Assembly (NCBI GenBank): GCA_026988585.1
Contig: JALSKY010000292.1
Span: 1-6,585, forward strand
Length of the DNA stretch: 6,585 nt
Direction: 5' to 3'
DNA from: Deltaproteobacteria bacterium
Lineage (GTDB): Bacteria > Desulfobacterota > Dissulfuribacteria > Dissulfuribacterales > QOAL01
Shown: piece after piece, positions 1-5,823 of the stretch
How the letters are laid out: each line of letters opens with the position of its first letter
Numbering within the stretch: position 1 is the first letter of the stretch
The notes under the pieces: generated by a model
The model's database searches: none
The model's input: only the letters and a program-made list of their open reading frames with translations
Told to the model about the DNA's origin: nothing
Program-made: the position numbers and the translations under genes

Positions 1-22
1 TAACACTTAGCAACAAATGGAG

Positions 23-51
23 TTGAAAGGGATAAAACTGTAGTGTAACAT
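23..51 (+). promoter_or_regulatory. Candidate sigma70 promoter for the riboswitch-btuB transcript
   Basis: TTGAAA at 23-28 matches 5 of 6 bases of the -35 consensus. It lies 17 nt upstream of TAACAT at 46-51, which matches 4 of 6 bases of the -10 consensus. Transcription would start near 57-59, about 20 nt before the first riboswitch stem, which is where a riboswitch promoter should be. The -10 element is weak and the surrounding DNA is AT-rich, so chance matches are possible. A 6-bp inverted repeat (GTAACA 45-50, TGTTAC 74-79) overlaps the -10 and could be an operator, but nothing identifies a regulator. Confidence 0.4.
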
Positions 52-78
52 CTCTGTCATAAAAATATTTTCGTGTTA

Positions 79-247
79 CTCCAGGTGCCCTGAAAATGTC
101 AGGGATAATCGGGAAGTCCGGTGAAAGTCCGGCGCTGGCCCGCAACCGTGAGCGGGGACGAAAGCTGCAACCAAGCCACTGTCACAAATTGTGATGGGAA
201 GGCGCAGACGAGTAGGAAGATCCGCAAGCCGGTAGACCGGCCTGGAG
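79..247 (+). promoter_or_regulatory. Cobalamin (adenosylcobalamin) riboswitch aptamer
   Basis: The conserved core of the cobalamin riboswitch family is present in order. Stem P1 is a perfect 7-bp pairing of CTCCAGG (79-85) with CCTGGAG (241-247). A hairpin pairs CCCTGA (88-93) with TCAGGG (99-104). GGTGAAAGTCCGG lies at 120-132. P5 pairs CCCGC (139-143) with GCGGG (152-156) around the L5 loop AACCGTGA. GCCACTG is at 175-181 and GGGAAGG at 196-202. The B12 box AAGCCGGTAGACCGGCC is at 226-242. Members of this family bind a cobalamin coenzyme in the nascent mRNA and usually shut down corrinoid uptake or synthesis genes when B12 is plentiful. The aptamer lies on the same strand as the receptor gene that begins at 481. 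The exact cobalamin form preferred (adenosyl versus methyl/hydroxo) cannot be read with confidence from the sequence. Confidence 0.96.
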
Positions 248-480
248 GGTGGATTTTAGCAAGGAGCTTCGAGGATCAGGCTCTTTGGGTAGTCTTCTGT
301 TTGCTGGGATCAACAGGCCATCCTACCCTGCTGCAGGCAATTAGATGCCTGTTTGCACTCTCCTCATCCGTTTCATATCCATCCTCCAGCAACCGGCCTC
401 TATCTACCGGTCATGAAGTTGCGCTCCATGCCCGCTTTTGCCGGACAACCTGCGTAACAAATCTGCTAAAGGGGGAGAAA
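248..480 (+). promoter_or_regulatory. Riboswitch expression platform / btuB leader
   Basis: This untranslated stretch of about 230 nt links the aptamer to the receptor start codon, and I see no credible gene in it. It can form several RNA structures. Segment 377-389 pairs with 242-254 over 13 bp (one G-U), and 403-410 pairs with 229-236 over 8 bp. Together these would dismantle P1 and the B12 box. Local hairpins are possible at 287-328 (GGGTAG with CTACCC, inner CTGTT with AACAG), at 334-351 (CAGGCA with TGCCTG), and at 408-434, where the loop contains GTTGCG. No hairpin is followed by a run of U, so an intrinsic terminator is unlikely. Control at translation initiation is more plausible: TCCTCC (382-387) can pair with the Shine-Dalgarno sequence GGGGGA (471-476). 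The pairings are read by eye; no folding energy was computed. Confidence 0.7.
471..477 (+). promoter_or_regulatory. Shine-Dalgarno site that fixes the btuB start
   Basis: GGGGGAG ends 3 nt before the ATG at 481, and the G-run sits at a usable distance. It identifies 481 as the start, even though the reading frame stays open upstream through the riboswitch. Two CU-rich leader segments, 358-364 and 382-387, could mask it by base pairing. Confidence 0.75.
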
Positions 481-2475
481 ATGAAAAAAAGGGTATTTTC
501 CACACTGTTTCTGGCCGTCCTGCTATTTTGGCAAATGGTATCCAACCTGGCAGCTACTGAGGTTGAAGCGCCTGACACCTATTCCTTGAAAGAGGTTGTG
601 GTAACTGCCAGCCGATCTGAACAACCGCTATCACAAATAAGCTCAAATATCACCATTATCCCCAGGAAGGAGTTAGTGACCTCTGCAGCAAGGACCATTG
701 GGGAGTTTCTGGCTGAGAAGAACCTGGGGCATATCCAGATGTATCCAGGGGCCTTGACATCAATCGGGATCAGGGGCTTTAGAACCGATACCCACGGAAA
801 TGACCTCCAAAGCCACCTGCTCATACTGCTTGATGGACGGCGTGCAGGAACAGGAAACCTGGCAAAGCTCTTGAAGGCAAATGTGGAACGGATAGAGATT
901 ATCCGCGGTCCAGGGGCTGTACAGTATGGCTCTGCCGGCATGGGAGGAGTAATAAACATCATTACAACGAGAGGCACGGACAACTCTTTGACTATGGCAG
1001 GGGGCGGAGGCAATTTTGGTCTTGCTGAAGCCTCAGTTGGCGCAACTGCAGCCAAAGCAGGGTTTGATTTTGCAGGCACCTTTACTGCCAGGACCTGGAA
1101 TGATTATGAGGATGGGGCTGGAAACCGCTACCACAACACTGATATCGACCATGAATCAGCAGCCAGCATAAATACTGGCTTCAAGTTCATGGAGGGCAAC
1201 AGAATCGGCGCCATTTTCACCTATTACAAGGCCGATGATGCCGGGATGCCAGGCTACTTGAGCAAAAACGACCTTGACGATTATACGGACAAGCGCCACT
1301 GGTCTCTGGACCTGCGCTATGATGGACAAAACCAGGATGGTCATATCAAATGGCTGGTAAGGGGCTTTATCGGTGAAGATGATGATGAGTGGACAACTCC
1401 TCCCGGCTCTGATCCTGACGGCTGGGATGCATGGAGCAATGGAGAAACCAGCATCAACTACACTGATCAATATGGTGCCCAGGCACAGGTAACAGGAAGT
1501 TTTGACAGATTCACTGTTACAGGTGGAATTGACTGGATCAAATACGATATATCAGCATCTTGGGATCCAAAGGATAGCGAGTATGATAACCCCGCCCTGT
1601 TCCTGCTATCAAGCATGGACATTTTTGAAGATCGCCTTACCCTGACATTTGGAATGCGGTATGACTGGTACTCGGTGGAGATCAATGACCCCAACGATAA
1701 CCAGGAGGATGAAGAAAACTTTACACCAATGGCTGGGCTGGCATGGATGGTTACAGAAGACCTTAAATTTCGTGCCCAATATGCCCAGGGATTCATGATG
1801 CCATCTGCCTGGCAGCTTGCCGGCTACAGTGCAAGCTTTTGGGGCATCACAAAGGGGAACCCTGATCTCGATCCGGAAAAGAGCCACACATACGAAGCTG
1901 GCATAGATTACTCTCATGGAGGGGCCTATGCCTCACTCACCTACTTTCATACCGATTTCAATGACAAGATAGAGAGCATCTATCTGCCGGATGGCACCCA
2001 AACCTATGACAACATTTCAGATGCCACCATTGAAGGATTGGAGATAGCCGCATCCTATGATATCGGCCAGTGCCTGGATCTTTCCTGGGAGATAAGGCCC
2101 TATCTCAACCTGACATGGCTCACAAAATATGAGGATGATGAGACAGATGAAGATCTGCTCTATACAAGTGCCGTACACCTTTCATCCGGTATAAGCCTGT
2201 CAGATGGAGAGCGGTTTACAGCCAGGTTCAATCTCGCCTATACCAGTGATCAAGATATACAGGACTGGGAGTCTGGCACAGGAAACGTGGTGAACATGGA
2301 TGGCTTTACTGTAGTTGACATTACAGCAGAATACCTGATGCTTCGAACAGCCAAGTATGGCGATTTCACCATAAGAGGAGAGATCAAAAACCTGTTTGAC
2401 GAAGATTACGCCTATGTTAAGGGCTATCCCATGCCTGGAGTTAACTTTTATCTTGGCATGAGATGGGACTATTGA
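481..2475 (+). CDS. btuB: TonB-dependent outer-membrane receptor, BtuB-like (cobalamin/corrinoid)
   Basis: This 664-residue protein is a gated outer-membrane beta-barrel that would import corrinoid using energy from a TonB complex. It begins with a signal peptide (KKR, a hydrophobic stretch, probable cleavage near residue 25). A TonB box, LKEVVVTA, follows at 36-43, then a plug domain (about 50-160) with IRGF at 87-90, LILLDGRR at 104-111, VERIEIIRGPGAVQYGS at 125-141 and GGVINIIT at 145-152. The rest is the barrel. The C-terminal part has NLFDEDY (627-633) and ends in an aromatic residue (RWDY), as barrel-assembly signals do. The length suits the family (BtuB of E. coli is about 600). The ATG at 481 is chosen because it has a strong ribosome site and an immediate signal peptide. 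Upstream in-frame codons only read through the riboswitch. Acidic clusters at 289-293, 392-402 and 541-548 lie in probable surface loops. Substrate is assigned mainly from the riboswitch and the neighbouring BtuF-like gene; cobalt complexes or a corrinoid precursor remain possible. Confidence 0.88.
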   Translation: MKKRVFSTLFLAVLLFWQMVSNLAATEVEAPDTYSLKEVVVTASRSEQPLSQISSNITIIPRKELVTSAARTIGEFLAEKNLGHIQMYPGALTSIGIRGFRTDTHGNDLQSHLLILLDGRRAGTGNLAKLLKANVERIEIIRGPGAVQYGSAGMGGVINIITTRGTDNSLTMAGGGGNFGLAEASVGATAAKAGFDFAGTFTARTWNDYEDGAGNRYHNTDIDHESAASINTGFKFMEGNRIGAIFTYYKADDAGMPGYLSKNDLDDYTDKRHWSLDLRYDGQNQDGHIKWLVRGFIGEDDDEWTTPPGSDPDGWDAWSNGETSINYTDQYGAQAQVTGSFDRFTVTGGIDWIKYDISASWDPKDSEYDNPALFLLSSMDIFEDRLTLTFGMRYDWYSVEINDPNDNQEDEENFTPMAGLAWMVTEDLKFRAQYAQGFMMPSAWQLAGYSASFWGITKGNPDLDPEKSHTYEAGIDYSHGGAYASLTYFHTDFNDKIESIYLPDGTQTYDNISDATIEGLEIAASYDIGQCLDLSWEIRPYLNLTWLTKYEDDETDEDLLYTSAVHLSSGISLSDGERFTARFNLAYTSDQDIQDWESGTGNVVNMDGFTVVDITAEYLMLRTAKYGDFTIRGEIKNLFDEDYAYVKGYPMPGVNFYLGMRWDY

Positions 2476-2495
2476 GCAGACATTTGAGCTGACAG

Positions 2496-3431
2496 ATGAA
2501 AGGCAAGATATCTTTAGCTTGTACAGTCCTGGCTGCCCTTTTCACCTTCCTTTGCTGCATACCGGGACTCGAACCAGTACATGCCGAGGGGGCACCCTCT
2601 CCCAAAAGGGTTGTCTCCCTTGGCCCCATAAACACTGAAAATATCTTTTTGCTCGGGGCTGGTAATCTGCTGATTGCCAACACCATTTACTGTGTCCGGC
2701 CTGAAGCTGCCAAAAACATGGAAAAGATCGGTACTGTTGCAGGGATAAATATAGAAAAGATTGTCCGGTTATCTCCTGACCTCATATTAGCCACGGCCCT
2801 AACCCCTCACAATCAGGTGGAAACCTTGAAAAGGATGGGCCTTCGTGTCGTCCGGTTCTCGAAACCGAGATCCTTCCAGGAGATCTGTACCCAGTTCAAG
2901 GAGCTGGCATCCCTGTTAGGCAGGGAAACTGTTGCAGATGAGATAGTATCTCAGGCCGTCTCTGCTACAGCCTGTATCCAAGAGGCTGTTGCAGGACACC
3001 GCAGACCCCGTGTTCTTCTGCAGGTAGGCACAAACCCAACCTTTGCTGCAGTGCCAGGCTCTTTCACAAACGACTACATAAGACTTGGAGGAGGGATCAA
3101 CATCGCAGCAGGTCAGCACTCTGGACGCATTGGTGATGAAAAGGTGCTGGCCATGGATCCAGAGGTGATCATTATCGCCATCATGGGATCGGAAACCGGC
3201 ATGGCCGCCCAGGAAAAGAGGAGATGGGGCAGGTTCCCATCTCTAAGTGCTGTAAGAAACAGGGCAGTCTATACCGTAAGTCCGGACATGGTCTGCAGCC
3301 CATCCCCAGCCACCTTCGTGGAGTCTTTGAAGGAGATAGCAATGCTTATACATCCTGAAGCAGGCAGTGCAATAGCAAGATGTGTGCAGGAAGGAAGCCT
3401 GACAGGAAAACCTGCTGAAAAGATCCCATGA
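2496..3431 (+). CDS. btuF: Periplasmic ABC substrate-binding protein, BtuF-like (cobalamin/siderophore family)
   Basis: This 311-residue protein belongs to the periplasmic binding protein family that serves B12 and ferric-siderophore ABC importers. A signal peptide ends near VHA (28-30). Two cysteines at 20-21 lack a proper lipobox, so a soluble periplasmic protein is favoured. The N-terminal lobe has RVVSLGP (38-44), PEAAKNMEKIGTV (69-81) and EKIVRLSPDLILA (87-99), the usual family pattern. A long helix follows, then the C-terminal lobe with RVLLQVG (172-178), DEKVLAMDPEVIII (214-227) and VYTVSPDMV (258-266). It ends with FVESLKEIAMLIHPE (274-288), also typical. It starts 20 nt after btuB, has only a weak GAG ribosome site, and probably shares the riboswitch-controlled transcript. 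No cognate permease or ATPase gene lies in this window, so the ligand is inferred from context; a siderophore or haem role cannot be excluded from sequence alone. Confidence 0.8.
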   Translation: MKGKISLACTVLAALFTFLCCIPGLEPVHAEGAPSPKRVVSLGPINTENIFLLGAGNLLIANTIYCVRPEAAKNMEKIGTVAGINIEKIVRLSPDLILATALTPHNQVETLKRMGLRVVRFSKPRSFQEICTQFKELASLLGRETVADEIVSQAVSATACIQEAVAGHRRPRVLLQVGTNPTFAAVPGSFTNDYIRLGGGINIAAGQHSGRIGDEKVLAMDPEVIIIAIMGSETGMAAQEKRRWGRFPSLSAVRNRAVYTVSPDMVCSPSPATFVESLKEIAMLIHPEAGSAIARCVQEGSLTGKPAEKIP

Positions 3432-3456
3432 CCCTTGATCTTCATCTATAAAAATG

Positions 3457-3522
3457 CAATGGTGCTAATATGACGCAGATCTATCTGTGCTGAACATGAG
3501 TTGAATACAGGCTGCACCATTG
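3457..3522 (+). repeat. Intergenic inverted repeat, 9 bp with nested hairpin
   Basis: CAATGGTGC (3457-3465) is the exact reverse complement of GCACCATTG (3514-3522). The 48-nt loop contains a smaller hairpin, CAGA (3476-3479) with TCTG (3484-3487). It lies after the btuF stop and before the next promoter, the right place for an end-of-transcript or mRNA-stabilising structure. No U-run follows immediately (the nearest T-run is at 3537-3540), so it is not a classic intrinsic terminator. Confidence 0.45.
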
Positions 3523-3537
3523 ACTGTAGTACATACT

Positions 3538-3565
3538 TTTATTAAATTGGTGTTACTGTTATAAT
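3538..3565 (+). promoter_or_regulatory. Extended -10 sigma70 promoter for the TonB-energiser operon
   Basis: TGTTATAAT at 3557-3565 is a perfect extended -10 element (TGnTATAAT). A poor -35 match, TTTATT at 3538-3543, lies 16 nt upstream; extended -10 promoters often manage without a good -35. Transcription would start near 3571-3573, leaving a leader of about 60 nt before the DUF3450 gene. A second, overlapping possibility is TTGACT (3520-3525) with TAAATT (3543-3548) at 17-nt spacing. Either way, the energiser genes appear able to be transcribed independently of the cobalamin riboswitch. Confidence 0.65.
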
Positions 3566-3634
3566 CTTACTTGATTTACATAGATAGCCAGTTTTTTCCA
3601 ATCCGGCCTTTCATTAGGCCCTTATGGAGCTGCC

Positions 3635-4405
3635 ATGAGTCTTAGTGCCCGACCGTTCAGTTGCTTAGCCTTTTTTCTGCTTGCCATTCTTTTATGGCCA
3701 AACTTTGCTGCAGCAGTGGATCTCACCGTTAAGCAGCAGAAGCTGGCCAAATCCATTGAACAGAGTGCCAGGGTTCAGGCACAACTCGACAGTTGGAACC
3801 AGGAAAAGGCGCATATCATGGACGAGATGCGGCAGCTCAAAGCAAGGTTGACCTGGGTTGAATTCCAGGTGGCTAAAAACCAGCGCTACATCCAGAGAAA
3901 AAAAGAACAGATCCGTTCTCTTCAGGAGCAGATGACACGGCTGGAACAAATTCGTTATAAGCTCGAGCCCTGGATGGAGCAAATATATAACCGGCTTCTT
4001 GAAGAGATAGATCAGCGCCCCTTTCTGATCCATGAGCGGGAGCAACGCATGGCCAGGCTTCGCAACACTCTGGACGATCCTGACAAAGGCCTTGGGGAGA
4101 AACTCAGCCACCTCTTGGAGGTGGTACAGATCGAGGCTGCCTATACTTCACTCATGGAGACGCGAACGGCTACACTTCAGATCCATGGAGAGCAGCAGGA
4201 AGTAACCATTCTCCAGCTTGGCCGAGTGACCATGTTCTATCTCACCAAAGATGGTACAGCAGCAGGCAGGTACGATTTTCAAGCAGCAAAATGGAGACCC
4301 CTTGGGCCCGGCCATGAAGCCGCCATCAAAAAAGGTATTGAGATCGTTGAAAACAAACGTGTTGCAGAGCTTGTGGAGCTGCCTGTAGGGAGGCTCAATC
4401 CATGA
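3635..4405 (+). CDS. DUF3450 family protein (TonB2/TtpC-associated periplasmic coiled-coil protein)
   Basis: This 256-residue protein has no established biochemical function. Members of the DUF3450 family are typically encoded immediately upstream of a TtpC-like ExbB, ExbB, ExbD and TonB, exactly as here. A signal peptide covers residues 1-27 (hydrophobic 11-22, probable cleavage after AAA at 25-27), so the protein should be periplasmic. Residues about 31-125 form a charged, Q/E/K/L-rich helical region likely to be a coiled coil. The C-terminal part (about 185-250) carries the family pattern ILQLGRVTMFY (192-202), DG (206-207), WRPLGPG (220-226) and VELPVGRL (247-254). The start at 3635 is supported by GGAG at 3626-3629 and the signal peptide directly after it. 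The stop overlaps the next gene by ATGA. A role in assembling or tuning the energiser complex is inferred from gene order only. Confidence 0.85.
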   Translation: MSLSARPFSCLAFFLLAILLWPNFAAAVDLTVKQQKLAKSIEQSARVQAQLDSWNQEKAHIMDEMRQLKARLTWVEFQVAKNQRYIQRKKEQIRSLQEQMTRLEQIRYKLEPWMEQIYNRLLEEIDQRPFLIHEREQRMARLRNTLDDPDKGLGEKLSHLLEVVQIEAAYTSLMETRTATLQIHGEQQEVTILQLGRVTMFYLTKDGTAAGRYDFQAAKWRPLGPGHEAAIKKGIEIVENKRVAELVELPVGRLNP

Positions 4406-5823
4406 AAGGGGCCCTGTTAATTTTTCTGGCCATATTGCTTCCTGGCGTCAGCATATCTTTGGCAGCAGAACAGCCTGTAGCCAAGACTGAAAAGGAGATC
4501 TCCCAACTAGCAGAGAAAAACCTTCAGGATGCCAGGCAAAGCAAGGCAATAATGGAAAGGGAAAGGGCCGAATATCTTCAAGGGCTCGAGCAGCTTAAAA
4601 AGAGACTTGCTGCCAGGGAAAAGGAGTTGTCCGCCCTGCAAAATGAGCTGCATGCCCTGTCTGACAGAAAGCAAGCCCTGGAAGACAAACTGAATGAACA
4701 GTCCCAGGATCTGAAAACCGTAGAGGGCAGTGTCAGAATCGCTGCCAGGCAGGCCAAGGAGCTCATGGGCAACTCCCTGTTCATAGCACTTTATCCGGAC
4801 TGGTTAAAAACCATGGATTCCCTGCTGGACTCCGGTGTATATCCAGGCATTGATTCAATTGACAGGCTCACTTCCCTCTTTTTTGACTTCATTGAAGAGG
4901 GCAACAGGATCACCCTTCATTCCAATTCTTATATTGACAGCAGCGGAAGAGTGACAACGGGTAAAATCCTGCTGATTGGGCCGTTTACAGCCATTTACCA
5001 GGATCAGTCAGGAGATGTGGGATACCTGCAGCTTGACAACCAGATGCTCACTGCTGCAGGAGCGAAACCGGACTGGTTTACATGTAGCAAGATAAAGGAT
5101 TATCTCCAGGCGGAGAGTGACAGTGTGGTGATGGATCTGTCAAACGGGGCTGTGTTTGCCAGAATGCTGGCCACCAGGGATTGGAAAGAGTGGATAAATA
5201 GTGGTGGCTTTCTGCTGTGGCCCATACTCACAGCAGCTGTTTTAGGTATTCTCATCCTGATTGAGAGGATCATAGTCTTTTTCAGGATCAGACAGACTTC
5301 AGATGAACTGCTGACCAGTTTTTTTCAATATGCTGAGGCCGGAAAATGGGCCAGGTGTGAATCCATTCTCCAGAAGGCCGGAGATGATCCTGTAATCAAT
5401 GTATTAAAAAAACTCATGGCACAGAAAGAACAAGGCCAAGAGGTGATGGAGGCTACTCTCCAGGAGGCGGTCCTTCACGAAATGCCCAGGCTGGAAAAAT
5501 TTTTATCAACTCTCCGTGTTCTCGCAGCCATCTCACCCCTTCTCGGTCTGTTGGGCACAGTAACCGGCATGATCAACACCTTCCAGGTTATCACTGTGTT
5601 TGGAACCGGAGATCCAAGACTGATGTCAGGCGGTATTTCCGAGGCACTTATCACAACCCAGGCTGGCCTTGCTGTTGCAATCCCACTGATGCTTGCCGCA
5701 CACTTTCTGAAGAGACGGATCTCTGCCATCATGGATATGATGGATGGACATGGTACAGGATTGATAGCTGTTCTGCTTCGATCACCCGAAACAGAACATG
5801 CAGATGCCCGTGCCCATGATTGA
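4402..5823 (+). CDS. ttpC: TtpC-like MotA/TolQ/ExbB proton-channel protein with large periplasmic N-terminus
   Basis: This 473-residue protein is about twice the size of a normal ExbB. It has a signal sequence (1-21), a long coiled-coil region (about 28-120) and a periplasmic domain (about 120-262). A three-helix MotA/TolQ/ExbB channel domain follows. TM1 is at about 268-294 and includes the family IER motif (287-289). TM2 is at about 370-394 with PLLGLLGTVTGMINTF (379-394), and TM3 at about 413-435 after GGISEALITTQAG (410-422). This is the layout of TtpC, which in Vibrio joins TonB2, ExbB2 and ExbD2 and is needed for TonB2-dependent transport. The start ATG at 4402 has a good ribosome site, AGGGAGG (4387-4393), and overlaps the preceding stop (ATGA), suggesting coupled translation. 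The product should sit in the inner membrane and help harvest proton-motive force. Specialisation for B12 rather than general TonB energisation is inferred from the neighbouring btuB. Confidence 0.9.
   Translation: MKGALLIFLAILLPGVSISLAAEQPVAKTEKEISQLAEKNLQDARQSKAIMERERAEYLQGLEQLKKRLAAREKELSALQNELHALSDRKQALEDKLNEQSQDLKTVEGSVRIAARQAKELMGNSLFIALYPDWLKTMDSLLDSGVYPGIDSIDRLTSLFFDFIEEGNRITLHSNSYIDSSGRVTTGKILLIGPFTAIYQDQSGDVGYLQLDNQMLTAAGAKPDWFTCSKIKDYLQAESDSVVMDLSNGAVFARMLATRDWKEWINSGGFLLWPILTAAVLGILILIERIIVFFRIRQTSDELLTSFFQYAEAGKWARCESILQKAGDDPVINVLKKLMAQKEQGQEVMEATLQEAVLHEMPRLEKFLSTLRVLAAISPLLGLLGTVTGMINTFQVITVFGTGDPRLMSGGISEALITTQAGLAVAIPLMLAAHFLKRRISAIMDMMDGHGTGLIAVLLRSPETEHADARAHD

Noticed and set aside
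334..351. CAGGCA/TGCCTG hairpin in the leader as an intrinsic terminator
   Set aside because: It is followed by TTTGCACTC rather than a U-rich tract, so it is more likely an internal element of the expression platform.
121..480. In-frame upstream extension of the receptor gene by 120 codons
   Set aside because: It translates the riboswitch aptamer and leader. The ATG at 481 has a strong ribosome site and begins a normal signal peptide, so the extension is only an open frame without stops.
579..1079. Minus-strand open frame of 166 codons inside the receptor gene, and similar minus-strand frames elsewhere (for example 1156-1470, 3692-4111, 5475-5843, 5782-6327)
   Set aside because: They lie antisense to well-recognised genes, show no family motifs or ribosome sites, and have compositions expected from reading coding DNA backwards.
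2553..2558. Cys-Cys at residues 20-21 of the BtuF-like protein as a lipoprotein anchor
   Set aside because: The residues before each cysteine (TFL, FLC) do not fit a lipobox, and a conventional signal-peptidase site follows near residue 30.
3420..3442. AAGATC/GATCTT inverted repeat spanning the btuF stop codon as a terminator
   Set aside because: The stem is only 6 bp and AT-rich, with an 11-nt loop and no U-run after it.
3592..3597. T6 run as an intrinsic terminator after the btuF-like gene
   Set aside because: No stable stem directly precedes the T-run, and it lies downstream of the predicted promoter for the next operon.
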